A stretch of DNA of 64,000 bases from Clostridiaceae bacterium (GCA_012841015.1 DUVN01000005.1:1-64000); one strand, 5' to 3'. Positions 26,497-36,499 are shown, counted from the stretch's first letter. Numbers and translations: made by a program. The notes: generated from the letters alone by a model not told the origin.

Positions 26497-26961
26497 TTAC
26501 GCGTCAGAGCATGCGCAGTTGTCTTGGTCGTGATCGTCGTGTTCACATTGACCGAGGATAGCAAATTTCTTTGCTCTCTCAGGTGTCATGATTCCTTCTC
26601 GTAAGTAATATGTTTCGAGTGCTTTTTTAACGGCTTGTTCGGCCAGAACGGAGCAGTGCATCTTGATGGGAGGTAGACCGTCAAGCGCTTCAGCGACGAC
26701 CTTGTTCGTCAAGTCGAGTGCCTCATCCGTCGTCTTGCCAATGATCAGCTCCGTCGACATACTCGATGTCGCAATCGCCGACCCGCAGCCGAACGTCATA
26801 AATTTAGCATCGACTATGACGTTGTCGACGATCTTCAGATCCATTTTCATGATATCGCCACAGACAGGGTTGCCGACCGTCCCGGAGGTCGTCGCATCCT
26901 CAATTTCCCCCATATTGCGTGGATTCATGAAATGATCAAGCACTTTATCGCTATACTGCAT
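26497..26961 (-). CDS. iscU: Iron-sulfur cluster scaffold IscU
   Basis: A 154-residue IscU/NifU-N scaffold. Ligands are Cys34 and Asp36 (NPVCGD), Cys59 (TFGCGSA) and Cys103 (MHCSVLAEQ). AGGAGG directly before ATG 26961 decides the start; an earlier in-frame opening at 27027 has none. The C-terminus ends in a short acidic tail with three extra Cys (139, 149, 151) and several Asp and His, unusual for IscU. It is encoded right after iscS, its sulfur donor. Confidence 0.94.
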   Translation of the reverse strand: MQYSDKVLDHFMNPRNMGEIEDATTSGTVGNPVCGDIMKMDLKIVDNVIVDAKFMTFGCGSAIATSSMSTELIIGKTTDEALDLTNKVVAEALDGLPPIKMHCSVLAEQAVKKALETYYLREGIMTPERAKKFAILGQCEHDDHDQDNCACSDA

Positions 26962-27054
26962 GATAATCCTCCTCTCGAACACGATTAAACGATGTCCTGA
27001 ATCATTATACATATTCTGTATGATCATGGCACCGCCATATCACACACTAAAACG

Positions 27055-28350
27055 TTACGATGGCCACCCGTAACTTCCGTCTATCTTTAGGTCTAAACTG
27101 CCCTCCTCAGGGATGAGAGGTTGTAACTTCCCGCGCCTGTAATCTGAATAAAGCGGTGACATATTGCGCAAGCGCTCGATAACGAGCGGCAAATCGAATA
27201 AAAAGCTGTCAATGTCCTCATCAGTCGTGTCGATACCGAGCGTCACACGAAGCGATCCGTGCGCAATCTCTGCCGGCAAACCGATCGCTAACAAGACGTG
27301 TGATGGGTCAAGCGAGGCAGACGTACAGGCCGACCCGCTCGAACAAGCGTAACCAAGTTTGTCGAGGAATAGAAGAATCGACTCGCCTTCAATAAATTCG
27401 AATGAAAAATTTGCATTATTCGGAAGACGTTCAGTCGCGTGACCGTTCAGCTTCGTATGCGGTATACGCTCAATGACGCCGCGAATCAGACGATCGCGCA
27501 GGACCATCTGCCTTCTTGACTCGTGCTCCATGTCCGCAAGAGACATCTCAAGCGCTTTGGCAAGCGCAGCTGAATAGGCGACGTTCTCTGTACCTCCGCG
27601 CTGTCTTTTCTCCTGTGCACCGCCATCGATCAGGCTGTTGATGCGGGCGCCCTTGCGCTTATACATTAACCCTATACCTTTCGGGGCATAGAGCTTATGA
27701 CCTGAAAACGACATCATATCGGTATTTAACTCTTGCGGATGTACAGGGATAGCACCGAGCGCCTGCACACCATCAGAATGAAATAAGACCCCTGCCTCGC
27801 GACAGATTGCACCGATCTCCTTGATGGGAAGAATCGTTCCGATCTCGTTGTTAGCCATCATGACGGAGACTAGGATCGTGTCGTCTCTAATCGCGTCGCG
27901 AACTTTCTCAGAATCGAGCATTCCGCGATGGTCAACATCGAGATAGGTGATCTCAAAGCCCTCACGCTCAAGCGCTTCCATCGAGTGCAAAACAGCGTGA
28001 TGTTCAATTGTTGTCGTAATGAGATGTCGACCTTTACCCTGTCTTGCGTAGGCTGCTCCTTTGATTGCCCAGTTATCCGATTCAGTACCGCACGACGTAA
28101 AGAAGATTTCTTCAGGCAAAACGTCAAGACACGAGGCGATCGTTGTTCTAGCGTCCTCCAAAAGCCGTGCAGCTCTATGCCCCTCGTTGTAAAACGACGA
28201 TGGGTTGCCGAAATCTTCTCTTAGTATCTTGGCCACAACGTCGATCACTTCCGCTCGCGGCGCTGTCGTGGCGGCGTGGTCAAAATAAATGCGCGGTCGA
28301 TTGATCGACTCGCGCATACGTTCCTCAAAAGTGATATTCATCTTATGCAT
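27055..28350 (-). CDS. iscS: Cysteine desulfurase IscS
   Basis: A 431-residue PLP enzyme moving sulfur from cysteine to IscU. Motifs are YFDHAATTAP, the PLP lysine in SFSGHKLYAPKG, and the mobile catalytic loop GYACSSGSACTSAS. It has an N-terminal extension of about 20 residues and a C-terminal extension of about 30 beyond typical IscS. The ATG at 28350 has GAGG only three bases away, so the ATG nine bases later is an alternative. It is the first gene of iscS-iscU; no iscR is present. Confidence 0.94.
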   Translation of the reverse strand: MHKMNITFEERMRESINRPRIYFDHAATTAPRAEVIDVVAKILREDFGNPSSFYNEGHRAARLLEDARTTIASCLDVLPEEIFFTSCGTESDNWAIKGAAYARQGKGRHLITTTIEHHAVLHSMEALEREGFEITYLDVDHRGMLDSEKVRDAIRDDTILVSVMMANNEIGTILPIKEIGAICREAGVLFHSDGVQALGAIPVHPQELNTDMMSFSGHKLYAPKGIGLMYKRKGARINSLIDGGAQEKRQRGGTENVAYSAALAKALEMSLADMEHESRRQMVLRDRLIRGVIERIPHTKLNGHATERLPNNANFSFEFIEGESILLFLDKLGYACSSGSACTSASLDPSHVLLAIGLPAEIAHGSLRVTLGIDTTDEDIDSFLFDLPLVIERLRNMSPLYSDYRRGKLQPLIPEEGSLDLKIDGSYGWPS

Positions 28351-28380
28351 AAACCTCGCTTAGCAGTTCTCTTTTACCAC

Positions 28381-28486
28381 ATTATATTTTCGATCAAGTA
28401 CCGCTATCTTACAGTCTCGAATGTTACCGCTACGTTAGAGGTTTTCCACAAAAGCGACTCCGCTCGGTTATAGTGACCGTTACTTA
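28381..28486 (-). promoter_or_regulatory. iscS upstream region: -10 box with three direct repeats
   Basis: Minus strand TATAAT (28386-28381) is a perfect -10 but no good -35 lies at 17 bases. Instead, a direct repeat of form TAAnnTAGCGGTA occurs at 28411-28399 and 28437-28425 (26-base period), with a weaker copy at 28486-28474. This arrangement fits binding sites for an activator that replaces a -35. Confidence 0.5.
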
Positions 28487-28562
28487 GATTTTTTGCTAGG
28501 AATACTTGACTGACTGTACGGATGGAGTCTCAGCATTATGGGAATGTCGCGATCAGATGATG

Positions 28563-29903
28563 CTAGTCATCGTGTTTGCGCAGATAGTCCTTAAGGCTTT
28601 CGACGTACTTCATCCACTCGATGATTCTTTTTTCGTATCCGATTTCTTTTGCCTCGTAATACACAGTGCCCAAAATTTTATCAGGTAAAAAAGTTTGGCC
28701 TGAAATAGCCGATGGAAAATCGTGACTGTATTCATAACCTTTGGCGTAACCGAGTTCTTCCATGCCGGAGACGGGTGCATTTCTAATGTGAAAAGGAACC
28801 TCGCCCGTATCGTGGCGTTCAACATCGGCCATCGCTTTCTTGATGGCGAGGTAGGCAGAATTCGATTTAGGGCTCGTCGCGAGCGCAATCACAGCTTCGG
28901 AGAGGATAATACGCGCTTCCGGAAGACCGACCATCACGGAAGCCTGCCAAGCTGACAACGCGATCGTGATCATCTGCGGGTTTGCCAAACCTACGTCCTC
29001 TGCGGCTGCAATCACGATGCGGCGACCGAGGAAATTGAGATCTTCCCCACCCTGTAGAGCGCGCGCCAAATAGAATACAGCGGCATCAGGATCGCTACCG
29101 CGCATTGACTTGATCATTGCCGAGATGTTGTCATAATGCTGCTCGCCGTCGCGATCATACCGGGCGATCTTCTTTTGCATCGAATCGATGACAACCTCTC
29201 TTGTCACTTTGATTACACCACGATCATCAGGAGGTGTCGTCATCGCGGCAAGTTCAATGCCGTTGAGTGCCACGCGCGCGTCACCGCCAGCCAAGTCGGC
29301 GATCATCCCAAGTGTCTCATCATCAACCTCAAGACTGAGTGTTCCAAGTCCCCTCTCCTCGTCCTCAATGGCCCGGCGCATGATTTCGAGGATATCATCT
29401 CTCGTTAGCGGGTACATCTGGAATACAGTGGAACGCGAGACAAGCGCTTTATTCACTTGAAAGAAGGGATTCTCTGTTGTTGCGCCGATGAGGATTAGTC
29501 GCCCACTCTCAACGGATGGGAGGAGCGCATCTTGCTGCGCCTTGTTGAAACGGTGAATCTCATCGATGAAAAGCACCGTGCGCCCACTTGGCGTCAAGAT
29601 GGGATTCTCCGTATCGGCGATGACGGCTTTGATATCGGCGACGCCTGATGTCACAGCATTCAGCTTCCGGAATTGCGAACTAGTCGATTGAGCGATCACT
29701 CGCGCTAGCGACGTCTTACCGATCCCCGGCGGTCCGAAAAGCAAGATAGATGAAAGGCGATCGGCTGTGATCATACGCCATAACATTTTTCCCTCAGCAA
29801 GAATATGACGCTGACCGACAAAGTCGGCCAGCGTCGTGGGCATCATACGGTAAGCGAGCGGCTCGCGCCACTTGCTTGAATATGTTCTATTAAACGAGAT
29901 CAT
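28563..29903 (-). CDS. rarA: Replication-associated recombination protein RarA (MgsA)
   Basis: A 446-residue AAA+ ATPase acting at stalled forks. It begins with [17 protein letters not shown]-type clamp-loader homology; Walker A is [12 protein letters not shown], Walker B is [15 protein letters not shown], and the C-terminal half has the MgsA tetramerisation region ([20 protein letters not shown]). I start at ATG 29903, which overlaps the glyA stop by 14 bases and matches the family N-terminus; a longer opening at 29975 lies inside glyA. It is coupled to glyA. Confidence 0.93.
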   Translation of the reverse strand: MISFNRTYSSKWREPLAYRMMPTTLADFVGQRHILAEGKMLWRMITADRLSSILLFGPPGIGKTSLARVIAQSTSSQFRKLNAVTSGVADIKAVIADTENPILTPSGRTVLFIDEIHRFNKAQQDALLPSVESGRLILIGATTENPFFQVNKALVSRSTVFQMYPLTRDDILEIMRRAIEDEERGLGTLSLEVDDETLGMIADLAGGDARVALNGIELAAMTTPPDDRGVIKVTREVVIDSMQKKIARYDRDGEQHYDNISAMIKSMRGSDPDAAVFYLARALQGGEDLNFLGRRIVIAAAEDVGLANPQMITIALSAWQASVMVGLPEARIILSEAVIALATSPKSNSAYLAIKKAMADVERHDTGEVPFHIRNAPVSGMEELGYAKGYEYSHDFPSAISGQTFLPDKILGTVYYEAKEIGYEKRIIEWMKYVESLKDYLRKHDD

Positions 29904-31134
29904 GGTAGAGCGGGAATCGAGCGCACAATGCGGCGACACGCTCACGGATTTCGTCTTGTTTTGCGTCAAAGTCATGAACAGCGAAAGCGATCAACTCACC
30001 GATTTCGCTCATCTCCTCTACGCCCATTCCGCGTGTGGTAACAGCCGGTGTCCCGAGACGCAGTCCTGATGTGACCATCGCTGATTCCGTCTCAAACGGC
30101 ACGGTGTTCTTGTTCGATGTGATGTTAACCTCGTCGAGTCTCTCCTGCAACATAGCGCCCGTCACGCCCGTCCCCTGAAGGTTGACGAGGAGCAAGTGCG
30201 TATCAGTACCACCGGTAACAAGATTGATACCATTCTCAACGAGTGCTTCACCGAGTGCCTTGGCGTTTTGGACAACTTTCTTCTGGTACTCCTTAAACTC
30301 AGGCTGGAGTGCCTCTTTGAATGCTACGGCTTTTGAGGCGATGACGTGCATCAGAGGGCCGCCCTGAAGACCAGGGAATACGGCAGAGTCGATCTTCCTT
30401 CTGTGCTTTTCTTTACAGAGAATGATACCGCCTCTCGGTCCACGCAGCGTCTTGTGCGTCGTAGACGTAACAAAATCAGCATAAGGGACGGGATTCATGT
30501 GTAGACCTGCCGCGACAAGTCCTGCAATGTGAGCCATATCGACGAGAAGGTAGGCACCGACTTCTTCAGCGATCTCATGGAACTTCGAAAAATCTAATTT
30601 ACGCGGGTAGGCACTCGCACCGGCGACGATCATCTTGGGTTTCACTTCGAGTGCGCGTTGGCGGATATTCTCGTAATCGACTTGCTCTGTATCGGGTCTA
30701 ACCTGATACGCTTCGGCATGAAAGTACTTACCTGAAATATTGATTCTCATCCCATGGGTCAAGTGACCGCCGTGCGAAAGGTCTAGACCGAGAATCGTAT
30801 CACCAGGCTTGAGCGTGGCAAAGTAGACAGCGAGATTCGCGGATGCGCCGGAGTGAGGCTGTACGTTGGCGTGCTCTGCACCGAACAGCTCCTTCAAGCG
30901 GTCAATCGCGAGTTGTTCTACGACGTCGACATATTCACACCCACCGTAGTAACGTCTTGCGGGATAACCCTCAGCATACTTATTCGTGAGAACTGAACCC
31001 ATGGCATCTAAAACGGCTTGGCTGACGAAGTTTTCCGAAGCGATAAGCTCGAGCTTTGTCCGCTGGCGATCGAGTTCACCCATGATTGCTTCGTAAACCT
31101 CGGGGTCGACACCTTTAATGTTTTCGTATGGCAT
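29890..31134 (-). CDS. glyA: Serine hydroxymethyltransferase
   Basis: A 414-residue PLP enzyme interconverting serine and glycine with tetrahydrofolate, the main one-carbon source. The PLP lysine is in [27 protein letters not shown] and [13 protein letters not shown] are family blocks. AGGAGG seven bases upstream selects ATG 31134 over an ATG at 31152. Upstream, minus strand TTGGGA-17-GATACT (about 31207 to 31179) is a possible promoter. Confidence 0.96.
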   Translation of the reverse strand: MPYENIKGVDPEVYEAIMGELDRQRTKLELIASENFVSQAVLDAMGSVLTNKYAEGYPARRYYGGCEYVDVVEQLAIDRLKELFGAEHANVQPHSGASANLAVYFATLKPGDTILGLDLSHGGHLTHGMRINISGKYFHAEAYQVRPDTEQVDYENIRQRALEVKPKMIVAGASAYPRKLDFSKFHEIAEEVGAYLLVDMAHIAGLVAAGLHMNPVPYADFVTSTTHKTLRGPRGGIILCKEKHRRKIDSAVFPGLQGGPLMHVIASKAVAFKEALQPEFKEYQKKVVQNAKALGEALVENGINLVTGGTDTHLLLVNLQGTGVTGAMLQERLDEVNITSNKNTVPFETESAMVTSGLRLGTPAVTTRGMGVEEMSEIGELIAFAVHDFDAKQDEIRERVAALCARFPLYHDLV

Positions 31135-31246
31135 AAATACCTCCTTAGGCAAAATTTCGTACCGTCGTTCATAGTATCACAAATTTACAGAAGATTCCCA
31201 AAAAATATGCCCAAACTTGTCATAATGAACACATTTGAACCTATGC

Positions 31247-32512
31247 TCAATGGCTCTCTTCAAATTCAAATGAGAGATCTATTAACTTTGTCGAAATTTT
31301 CTCGCGAGACGTTTCGATGAGCGCATCCATATCGAGTCGCGCCTCCGCTTTATCAGCATCGGCGAGCGAAGGATGCGTCTTCGGGTGCTTCGACACAAAG
31401 ACAGTACAACAGTCATCGTAAGGAAGAATTGATGTTTCAAATGTTCCAATTTTTCTCGCAAGCGCGATCGTGTCGTTTTTGTCTAAACCGATCAACGGCC
31501 TAAAAACAGGTAGTCCGACGACAACGTCAGTCGCCATGAGTGCTTCTGCTGTCTGGCTCGCGACTTGCCCTAAGCTCTCTCCTGTGATAATCGCCTTTGC
31601 GTTGCGTTCCCGGGCAAGTTCCTCAGCAATACGCATCATGATGCGCCGCATGACGACCGTCAACATATCTTCAGGAACTTTATCGTTGAGCTCGAGTTGT
31701 ATATCTGTAAAATCGACAGTATGAAATGCGATGCGTCCTGCGTAACGTGTGAGAATCTGTGCGAGCTTCTCAACCTTATCGAGCGCTTGTTGGCTCGTGT
31801 ACGGAAACGTATGAAAATAGATGGCCTCAAGTATCATGCCGCGCGATGCCATCATGTAACCTGCAACAGGGCTATCGATCCCGCCTGAGAGCAAGAGCAT
31901 CCCTCGCCCACTCATGCCGACTGGTAAGCCAGCATGTCCGGGGATTGTTTCATGGTAGACATAGATCTTATCTCGAATTTCGACGTGGATGGTGATATCG
32001 GGTTCGATCATCTTCACAGATAATTGCTCTGGAAATCGTGTGAGCAGCTTTGCACCGAGCTCACTGCTCACTTCATAAGAAGAGAGTGGAAACGATTTGT
32101 TGACGCGCTTTGTCTCTAACTTGAACGTCCTCTTCCCTTTCCCCAATAATACAACTGTTGCATAATCTTCGACCACTTGGACAAGTGTTTCCCAATCAGG
32201 ATCAAATTCGAGCGCCGGACTGATCGAGACAATGCCGAACACAGTAGAGAGACGCTTTGCGACTTCCTTCATAGAAGGTTCACCCGAAAGAGCGTGAATC
32301 CAGATGCGCGAGTGGCTCTGCACGATGGAGAACTCACCGAGATCTTTAATGCGTCTTTTTATATTGCCAATCAGCCTCGCAACAAAACGCCCTCTATTGA
32401 GGCCCTTGAGCGTGATTTCGCCGATTCTGACGAGCAGGAGCTCATTAATGTTGTCTGGCCGATCCGTCAATTGAAATACTTCACCTTCCTCTATGTATTG
32501 CGTAGCGGCCAT
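31247..32512 (-). CDS. thiI: tRNA 4-thiouridine synthase ThiI
   Basis: A 421-residue enzyme that adenylates U8 of tRNA and introduces sulfur; it may also serve thiamine thiazole synthesis. It has an N-terminal ferredoxin-like/THUMP region and the PP-loop LLSGGIDSPVAGYMM (about 195). There is no C-terminal rhodanese domain, as in other Bacillota, so sulfur must come directly from a desulfurase. That desulfurase is the overlapping upstream gene (32-base overlap). Confidence 0.94.
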   Translation of the reverse strand: MAATQYIEEGEVFQLTDRPDNINELLLVRIGEITLKGLNRGRFVARLIGNIKRRIKDLGEFSIVQSHSRIWIHALSGEPSMKEVAKRLSTVFGIVSISPALEFDPDWETLVQVVEDYATVVLLGKGKRTFKLETKRVNKSFPLSSYEVSSELGAKLLTRFPEQLSVKMIEPDITIHVEIRDKIYVYHETIPGHAGLPVGMSGRGMLLLSGGIDSPVAGYMMASRGMILEAIYFHTFPYTSQQALDKVEKLAQILTRYAGRIAFHTVDFTDIQLELNDKVPEDMLTVVMRRIMMRIAEELARERNAKAIITGESLGQVASQTAEALMATDVVVGLPVFRPLIGLDKNDTIALARKIGTFETSILPYDDCCTVFVSKHPKTHPSLADADKAEARLDMDALIETSREKISTKLIDLSFEFEESH

Positions 32513-33638
32513 AAATGTCAGCGATGCGCCGTGCCAAATACTCTATGTCCTCAGATGATTGTTGAGGTGCAAAACTAATACGGACAGCCGACAAGATCGT
32601 TTCTTTATCGAGTCCCATCGCCAAGAGGACATGGTTATCGCCGGCGCGTTTTGAGCCGCATGCCGATCCTGTTGAGATGTAGATATCCTCGGCCGATAGA
32701 GCATTGAGCAAAGTCTCTCCTCGGATACCGGGAAATGCGATTGATAACACGTAGGGCGAGGCTCCCTCAGGAGAAATAACGACGTGCGGGATACGGAGCA
32801 TTTCGATCCTATGAATGAAAAGATCACGCAACGATGTGACATGCTCCATATGCTCTGCAAGGCGCAAGACGTGTGATTCTAAGGCGAGAGCGAGCGCATA
32901 TACACCAGGAACATTTTCCGTGCCTGAGCGAATATTCTTCTGTTGACCGCCGCCGTGAATAATTGGACTTATTGAGATACCCTTACGTTTAAGTAAGACA
33001 CCTGTACCTTTAGGGGCGCCAAACTTATGGCCAGAAAGCGATGCGAGGTCGAGACCTGAACGCTTGAATGAAAACGGCATCTTGCCGCAGACTTGTACGA
33101 TATCGCCGTGGATGATCGCCTGAGGCGCGCGCTGACGTATGATAGTCGTAAGATACTGTACATCATTGATTGCACCTGTCTCATTACTCACGACTAGAAA
33201 ACTTGCAAGACCACACGGAGCCTCATGAAGCGCTTCCTTCAACACCTCAATATCTACAACTCCGTCATCTGTGATCTCGACAAAATCGATCTCAAAACCA
33301 TACATATCCCTCAGGACTTTCATTGTCTCGATGACGGCATCGTGTTCTCCTGATGTCGTAAGTGCACGTTTTGGACGTCGATTCACGGCTAAAGAACTAC
33401 CGAGAAGCGCCAGATTAATTGACTCCGTCCCGCCGGAGGTAAAAATAATGTCATCAGGTGAACAATCGAGACAGCGGCTTATAATCCTTTTCGCCTCATT
33501 CACTTGGGCGAGAGCACGAAGACCACCCGCATGCGTAGACGACGGATTGTTGCCGCATTCACCGAGCATGCGGCAATAGATATCCAGTACTTCGGGGAGT
33601 ACTGGCGATGTGGCCGTTGTATCGAAATCGTAAATCAA
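32481..33638 (-). CDS. Cysteine desulfurase paired with ThiI
   Basis: A 385-residue NifS/IscS-type PLP enzyme: YDFDTTATSP at the N-terminus, PLP lysine in SLSGHKFGAPKG, catalytic Cys in STGSACGSKRAG. This is the NifZ-like subgroup commonly coupled to thiI in Bacillota lacking the ThiI rhodanese domain. It is separate from iscS at 27-28 kb, so the genome has at least two dedicated sulfur donors. It overlaps thiI and begins eight bases after the GntR regulator gene. Confidence 0.92.
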   Translation of the reverse strand: MIYDFDTTATSPVLPEVLDIYCRMLGECGNNPSSTHAGGLRALAQVNEAKRIISRCLDCSPDDIIFTSGGTESINLALLGSSLAVNRRPKRALTTSGEHDAVIETMKVLRDMYGFEIDFVEITDDGVVDIEVLKEALHEAPCGLASFLVVSNETGAINDVQYLTTIIRQRAPQAIIHGDIVQVCGKMPFSFKRSGLDLASLSGHKFGAPKGTGVLLKRKGISISPIIHGGGQQKNIRSGTENVPGVYALALALESHVLRLAEHMEHVTSLRDLFIHRIEMLRIPHVVISPEGASPYVLSIAFPGIRGETLLNALSAEDIYISTGSACGSKRAGDNHVLLAMGLDKETILSAVRISFAPQQSSEDIEYLARRIADIYGRYAIHRGR

Positions 33639-33646
33639 AATAATAG

Positions 33647-34372
33647 TCAGTTGATCTCCAACTTTAACAAGTCAGAGCGAAGGGCCGTCCGAACACACTC
33701 ACATACAATACCGTTACGTCCATAAAGCTGTCCCGTCACCGCGAGCACGATCGTTCGCTTCGGAATTTCGAGCAGCGACGCCTCTCTATTTCTGGCAGGT
33801 CTTGCGAGCACGTGAACACTCCCCTTAACAGGTAAAAATGCATATTTATTGCTCTTGATGTCAATCATACGTTTACCTGAGGCGATGCTCTGTCCCAATT
33901 CAGGAAAGACTTGAGCAGAGACATAGGACGTGCACCATCCGAAAATGCGTTCATTAAACTTGACGGGCCATTGAAGCATCCAGTAGCCAGGATGTTTACC
34001 GTCACGTATGCTAAATGCCGCATCGAGTTCCGGATCAGGTTCTAGGTGTTGGACAGGCTGCAAACCGATATCTTCATAAGACGTCAAGTTGAGAAAGCTG
34101 AACGTCAAAGCATTGAAATGAGGGATCATCAAGCGTTCCGGTTCAACAGAAACGAATGTACCTCTCCCCTTATGAATCTCTAAGATGCCGTCCGAGACTA
34201 ATTCAGAGATCGCCTGTCTGACGGTCGGACGCGAAAGGCCCAACTCGTCGCATAGTGTCATCTCGGATGGAATACGTTCCCCTTGTTTGTAAACACCATC
34301 TTGAATACGCTCAACGATTAATTCTCGTAATTGTGCATAAAGCGGAATGCTGCTATGGCGGTCTAATCTCAT
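33647..34372 (-). CDS. GntR-family regulator with UTRA domain
   Basis: A 241-residue HutC-type regulator: an N-terminal winged helix (GERIPSEMTLCDELGLSRPT, about 30-55) and a UTRA ligand-binding domain (about 90-235). GAGGAGG precedes the ATG. Upstream, minus strand TTGATT-16-TATGAT near 34435-34408 is a likely promoter, and the palindrome ATGACGTCAT (34451-34460) is a candidate operator. Its ligand is unknown. Transcription with a desulfurase and thiI is odd for this family, which usually senses sugars, amines or fatty acids. Confidence 0.85.
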   Translation of the reverse strand: MRLDRHSSIPLYAQLRELIVERIQDGVYKQGERIPSEMTLCDELGLSRPTVRQAISELVSDGILEIHKGRGTFVSVEPERLMIPHFNALTFSFLNLTSYEDIGLQPVQHLEPDPELDAAFSIRDGKHPGYWMLQWPVKFNERIFGWCTSYVSAQVFPELGQSIASGKRMIDIKSNKYAFLPVKGSVHVLARPARNREASLLEIPKRTIVLAVTGQLYGRNGIVCECVRTALRSDLLKLEIN

Positions 34373-34505
34373 TGTCCACGCCTCCTCGAACTGATACTAA
34401 CATCATATCATAGATACCATTGAAATCAAGCGCAGAATGCATCACGATGTATGACGTCATGATGTGTGCGATAGGTGTGCTTCTAGTACACAATAGTTGT
34501 GATGC

Positions 34506-35537
34506 TCACATGAAAGGTATGTATCGAATATTCATGACGTCACCTGAACAGTCTGTGTCTACAGCTGCAAACATCATCTCAACGGTAACGTCTAGCTGGT
34601 TATGTTCTTCAAGCCACTTTGAAGCTACGATCCGAATGCGCTCCACCTGGTTATCTAGCAACATCTCGTCGGCACCCCCGAAGGCAGAAGAGAAAGAATC
34701 TCGCCCCTTACACTCAATCACGTAGAGTTCACCATCTCGGCACGTGATAAAATCGATCTCTCCGACTTGATGGATCGCATAACGGTGTTCAAGAATCGTG
34801 TGATTTTTTGCGATGAGATCTTCTGCGACTTTGTATTCCACATGCTTACCACGATCAAAGTAAACACCTGACGTATCTTTCAAAATGTTTCCTAGGAAAC
34901 TTACGCGGTGGATGGGGCATGGCCCATGAGATCGTATGGTATCCATATGTTCTTTCGTACCGTAACCTTTGTGTGAAGAGAACCTGTAGGCAGGATAGAC
35001 GGTGTCCCAGCTTTTCATCATGTTGTCTCGTGTGACTTTAGCGAGAACTGAAGCGGCGGCAATCGCGTTAATACGTGCGTCTCCGCGCTTCTCAACCATT
35101 ACAGGATAATCGAGTCCTTTAAGCGCTACGGCATCAATAACGGCGATATCAGGCTTCACGGGTAGATTATAAAGTGCCTCTCTCATCGCCGCTTTAGTCG
35201 CCTCTAGAATGTTGACGCGATCGATCTCATCGTTTGAAGCCATAGCGATGGACCATGCGACTGCTCGTTGGCGTATGTCAAAGAAAAGAGCTTCTCTTCG
35301 CTTTTCCGTCATCTTCTTAGAGTCGTTAAGGCCGTAGAACGTCTCATTCGCAGGGAGAATACAGGCTGCTGCAACGACAGGCCCTGCCAAGGGACCGCGC
35401 CCTGCCTCGTCGACCCCGGCAATCAGGCTGAAGCCGTCCTCACGAAGTTTTGATTCATACTTCGCCATCTCCTCGTAACGCTCGATGTCACGTTGTGAGA
35501 TCCTAATCGGTCGTTTTGTTGTGTCGTCCTTTCTCAT
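34506..35537 (-). CDS. rnhB: Fusion of ribonuclease HII and YraN (UPF0102) domain
   Basis: A 343-residue two-domain protein. Residues about 38-225 are RNase HII, which cuts RNA in RNA-DNA hybrids: GVDEAGRGPLAGP, DSKKMTEKRRE, AVIDAVAL, LAKVTRDNMM and HKGYGTKEH are all present. Residues about 230-343 are a YraN/UPF0102 domain of the PD-(D/E)xK nuclease fold: VGEIDFITCRDGELYVIECK gives the acidic core. These are usually separate neighbouring genes. The start ATG overlaps the rbgA stop (TGATG); a GTG three bases earlier is an alternative. Confidence 0.88.
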   Translation of the reverse strand: MRKDDTTKRPIRISQRDIERYEEMAKYESKLREDGFSLIAGVDEAGRGPLAGPVVAAACILPANETFYGLNDSKKMTEKRREALFFDIRQRAVAWSIAMASNDEIDRVNILEATKAAMREALYNLPVKPDIAVIDAVALKGLDYPVMVEKRGDARINAIAAASVLAKVTRDNMMKSWDTVYPAYRFSSHKGYGTKEHMDTIRSHGPCPIHRVSFLGNILKDTSGVYFDRGKHVEYKVAEDLIAKNHTILEHRYAIHQVGEIDFITCRDGELYVIECKGRDSFSSAFGGADEMLLDNQVERIRIVASKWLEEHNQLDVTVEMMFAAVDTDCSGDVMNIRYIPFM

Positions 35538-36460
35538 CACGTCACCGTTTCGTCATGAATCACTTCAGAGACATCATGGCACGACTCTGCCTCAGTCGAT
35601 GGCGGCGGCCATTCAAGTGAGATACGCCCGATACGTCCGGCACGAAAATCATCGATGAGCATAGAAGAAAACCGAGCCGTATCGGGGACACCTTCACCTA
35701 GAATGCAGCCCATTCGAACAGCACATCTCTCAAAATCAGATGTTGCGTCAGAACCTACCTCACCGTAGCGCGCCTCCATCTCCTCACGATAGTCTCTGCG
35801 AAGACGTACAAGTAGCTTACGCGCCACTTCTTCAAGGGGCAGGATCGCATCGCGAATAGCACCTGTCGCTGCGAGTCCGAACGCCTCATCTTGATCGGAG
35901 AGTTTTGGCGGAAGAATACCAGGTGTATCGAGCAGGTGGAGTTCCGATCCGGAGCGAAGCCAATTAAGAGCACGAGTGACGCCGGGTCTCGATTCGACGG
36001 CCGCCGACTTCCTGCCTACGAGCTTGTTGATGACTGTCGATTTGCCTGTGTTTGGGATGCCGACAACGAGAACACGCAATGCCCGCGCAATTCTCCCCTG
36101 ACGCTTCGCCTTCTCCAACAGCGGCTCATGAAAGTTGAGAAGACGTCTTCTGATCAGACGGATGTCGGCATCTGACCGGAGGTCACACGCAATGACCGGT
36201 ACTTTTTTCTCTAAAAAGAACTCTAACCAGCGATTGTTTGCTTCACGATCGGCTAGATCGGCGTGCGACATTAGGAGCAGGTAAGGCTTTTGAGGAGTAA
36301 GTCTCATATATATAGGGTTACGACTCGCGACTGGTATGCGCGCATCGGCGACTTCCAATACGACATCAATATGTTTCCAAACCATTTTCAGTTCGCGTGT
36401 CGCGCTTGCCATATGGCCTGGATACCAGTGGATTTGTTTGCGATCACGTCTTTTTGTCAT
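35537..36460 (-). CDS. rbgA: Ribosome biogenesis GTPase RbgA (YlqF)
   Basis: A 307-residue circularly permuted GTPase needed for late 50S assembly. It begins IHWYPGHMASATREL. The G1 loop GIPNTGKST and G3 DTPGILPP follow the region where G4 is expected. In the G4 position the sequence reads LLMSHADLAD, so the usual NKxD is SHAD. A C-terminal ANTAR-like tail is present. ATG 36460 is preceded by GGGGGT; a TTG 15 bases earlier is less likely. It is coupled to the downstream RNase HII gene. Confidence 0.92.
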   Translation of the reverse strand: MTKRRDRKQIHWYPGHMASATRELKMVWKHIDVVLEVADARIPVASRNPIYMRLTPQKPYLLLMSHADLADREANNRWLEFFLEKKVPVIACDLRSDADIRLIRRRLLNFHEPLLEKAKRQGRIARALRVLVVGIPNTGKSTVINKLVGRKSAAVESRPGVTRALNWLRSGSELHLLDTPGILPPKLSDQDEAFGLAATGAIRDAILPLEEVARKLLVRLRRDYREEMEARYGEVGSDATSDFERCAVRMGCILGEGVPDTARFSSMLIDDFRAGRIGRISLEWPPPSTEAESCHDVSEVIHDETVT

Positions 36461-36499
36461 TGAAGCTACCCCCAACCCTTGATTATATACACACTGATC

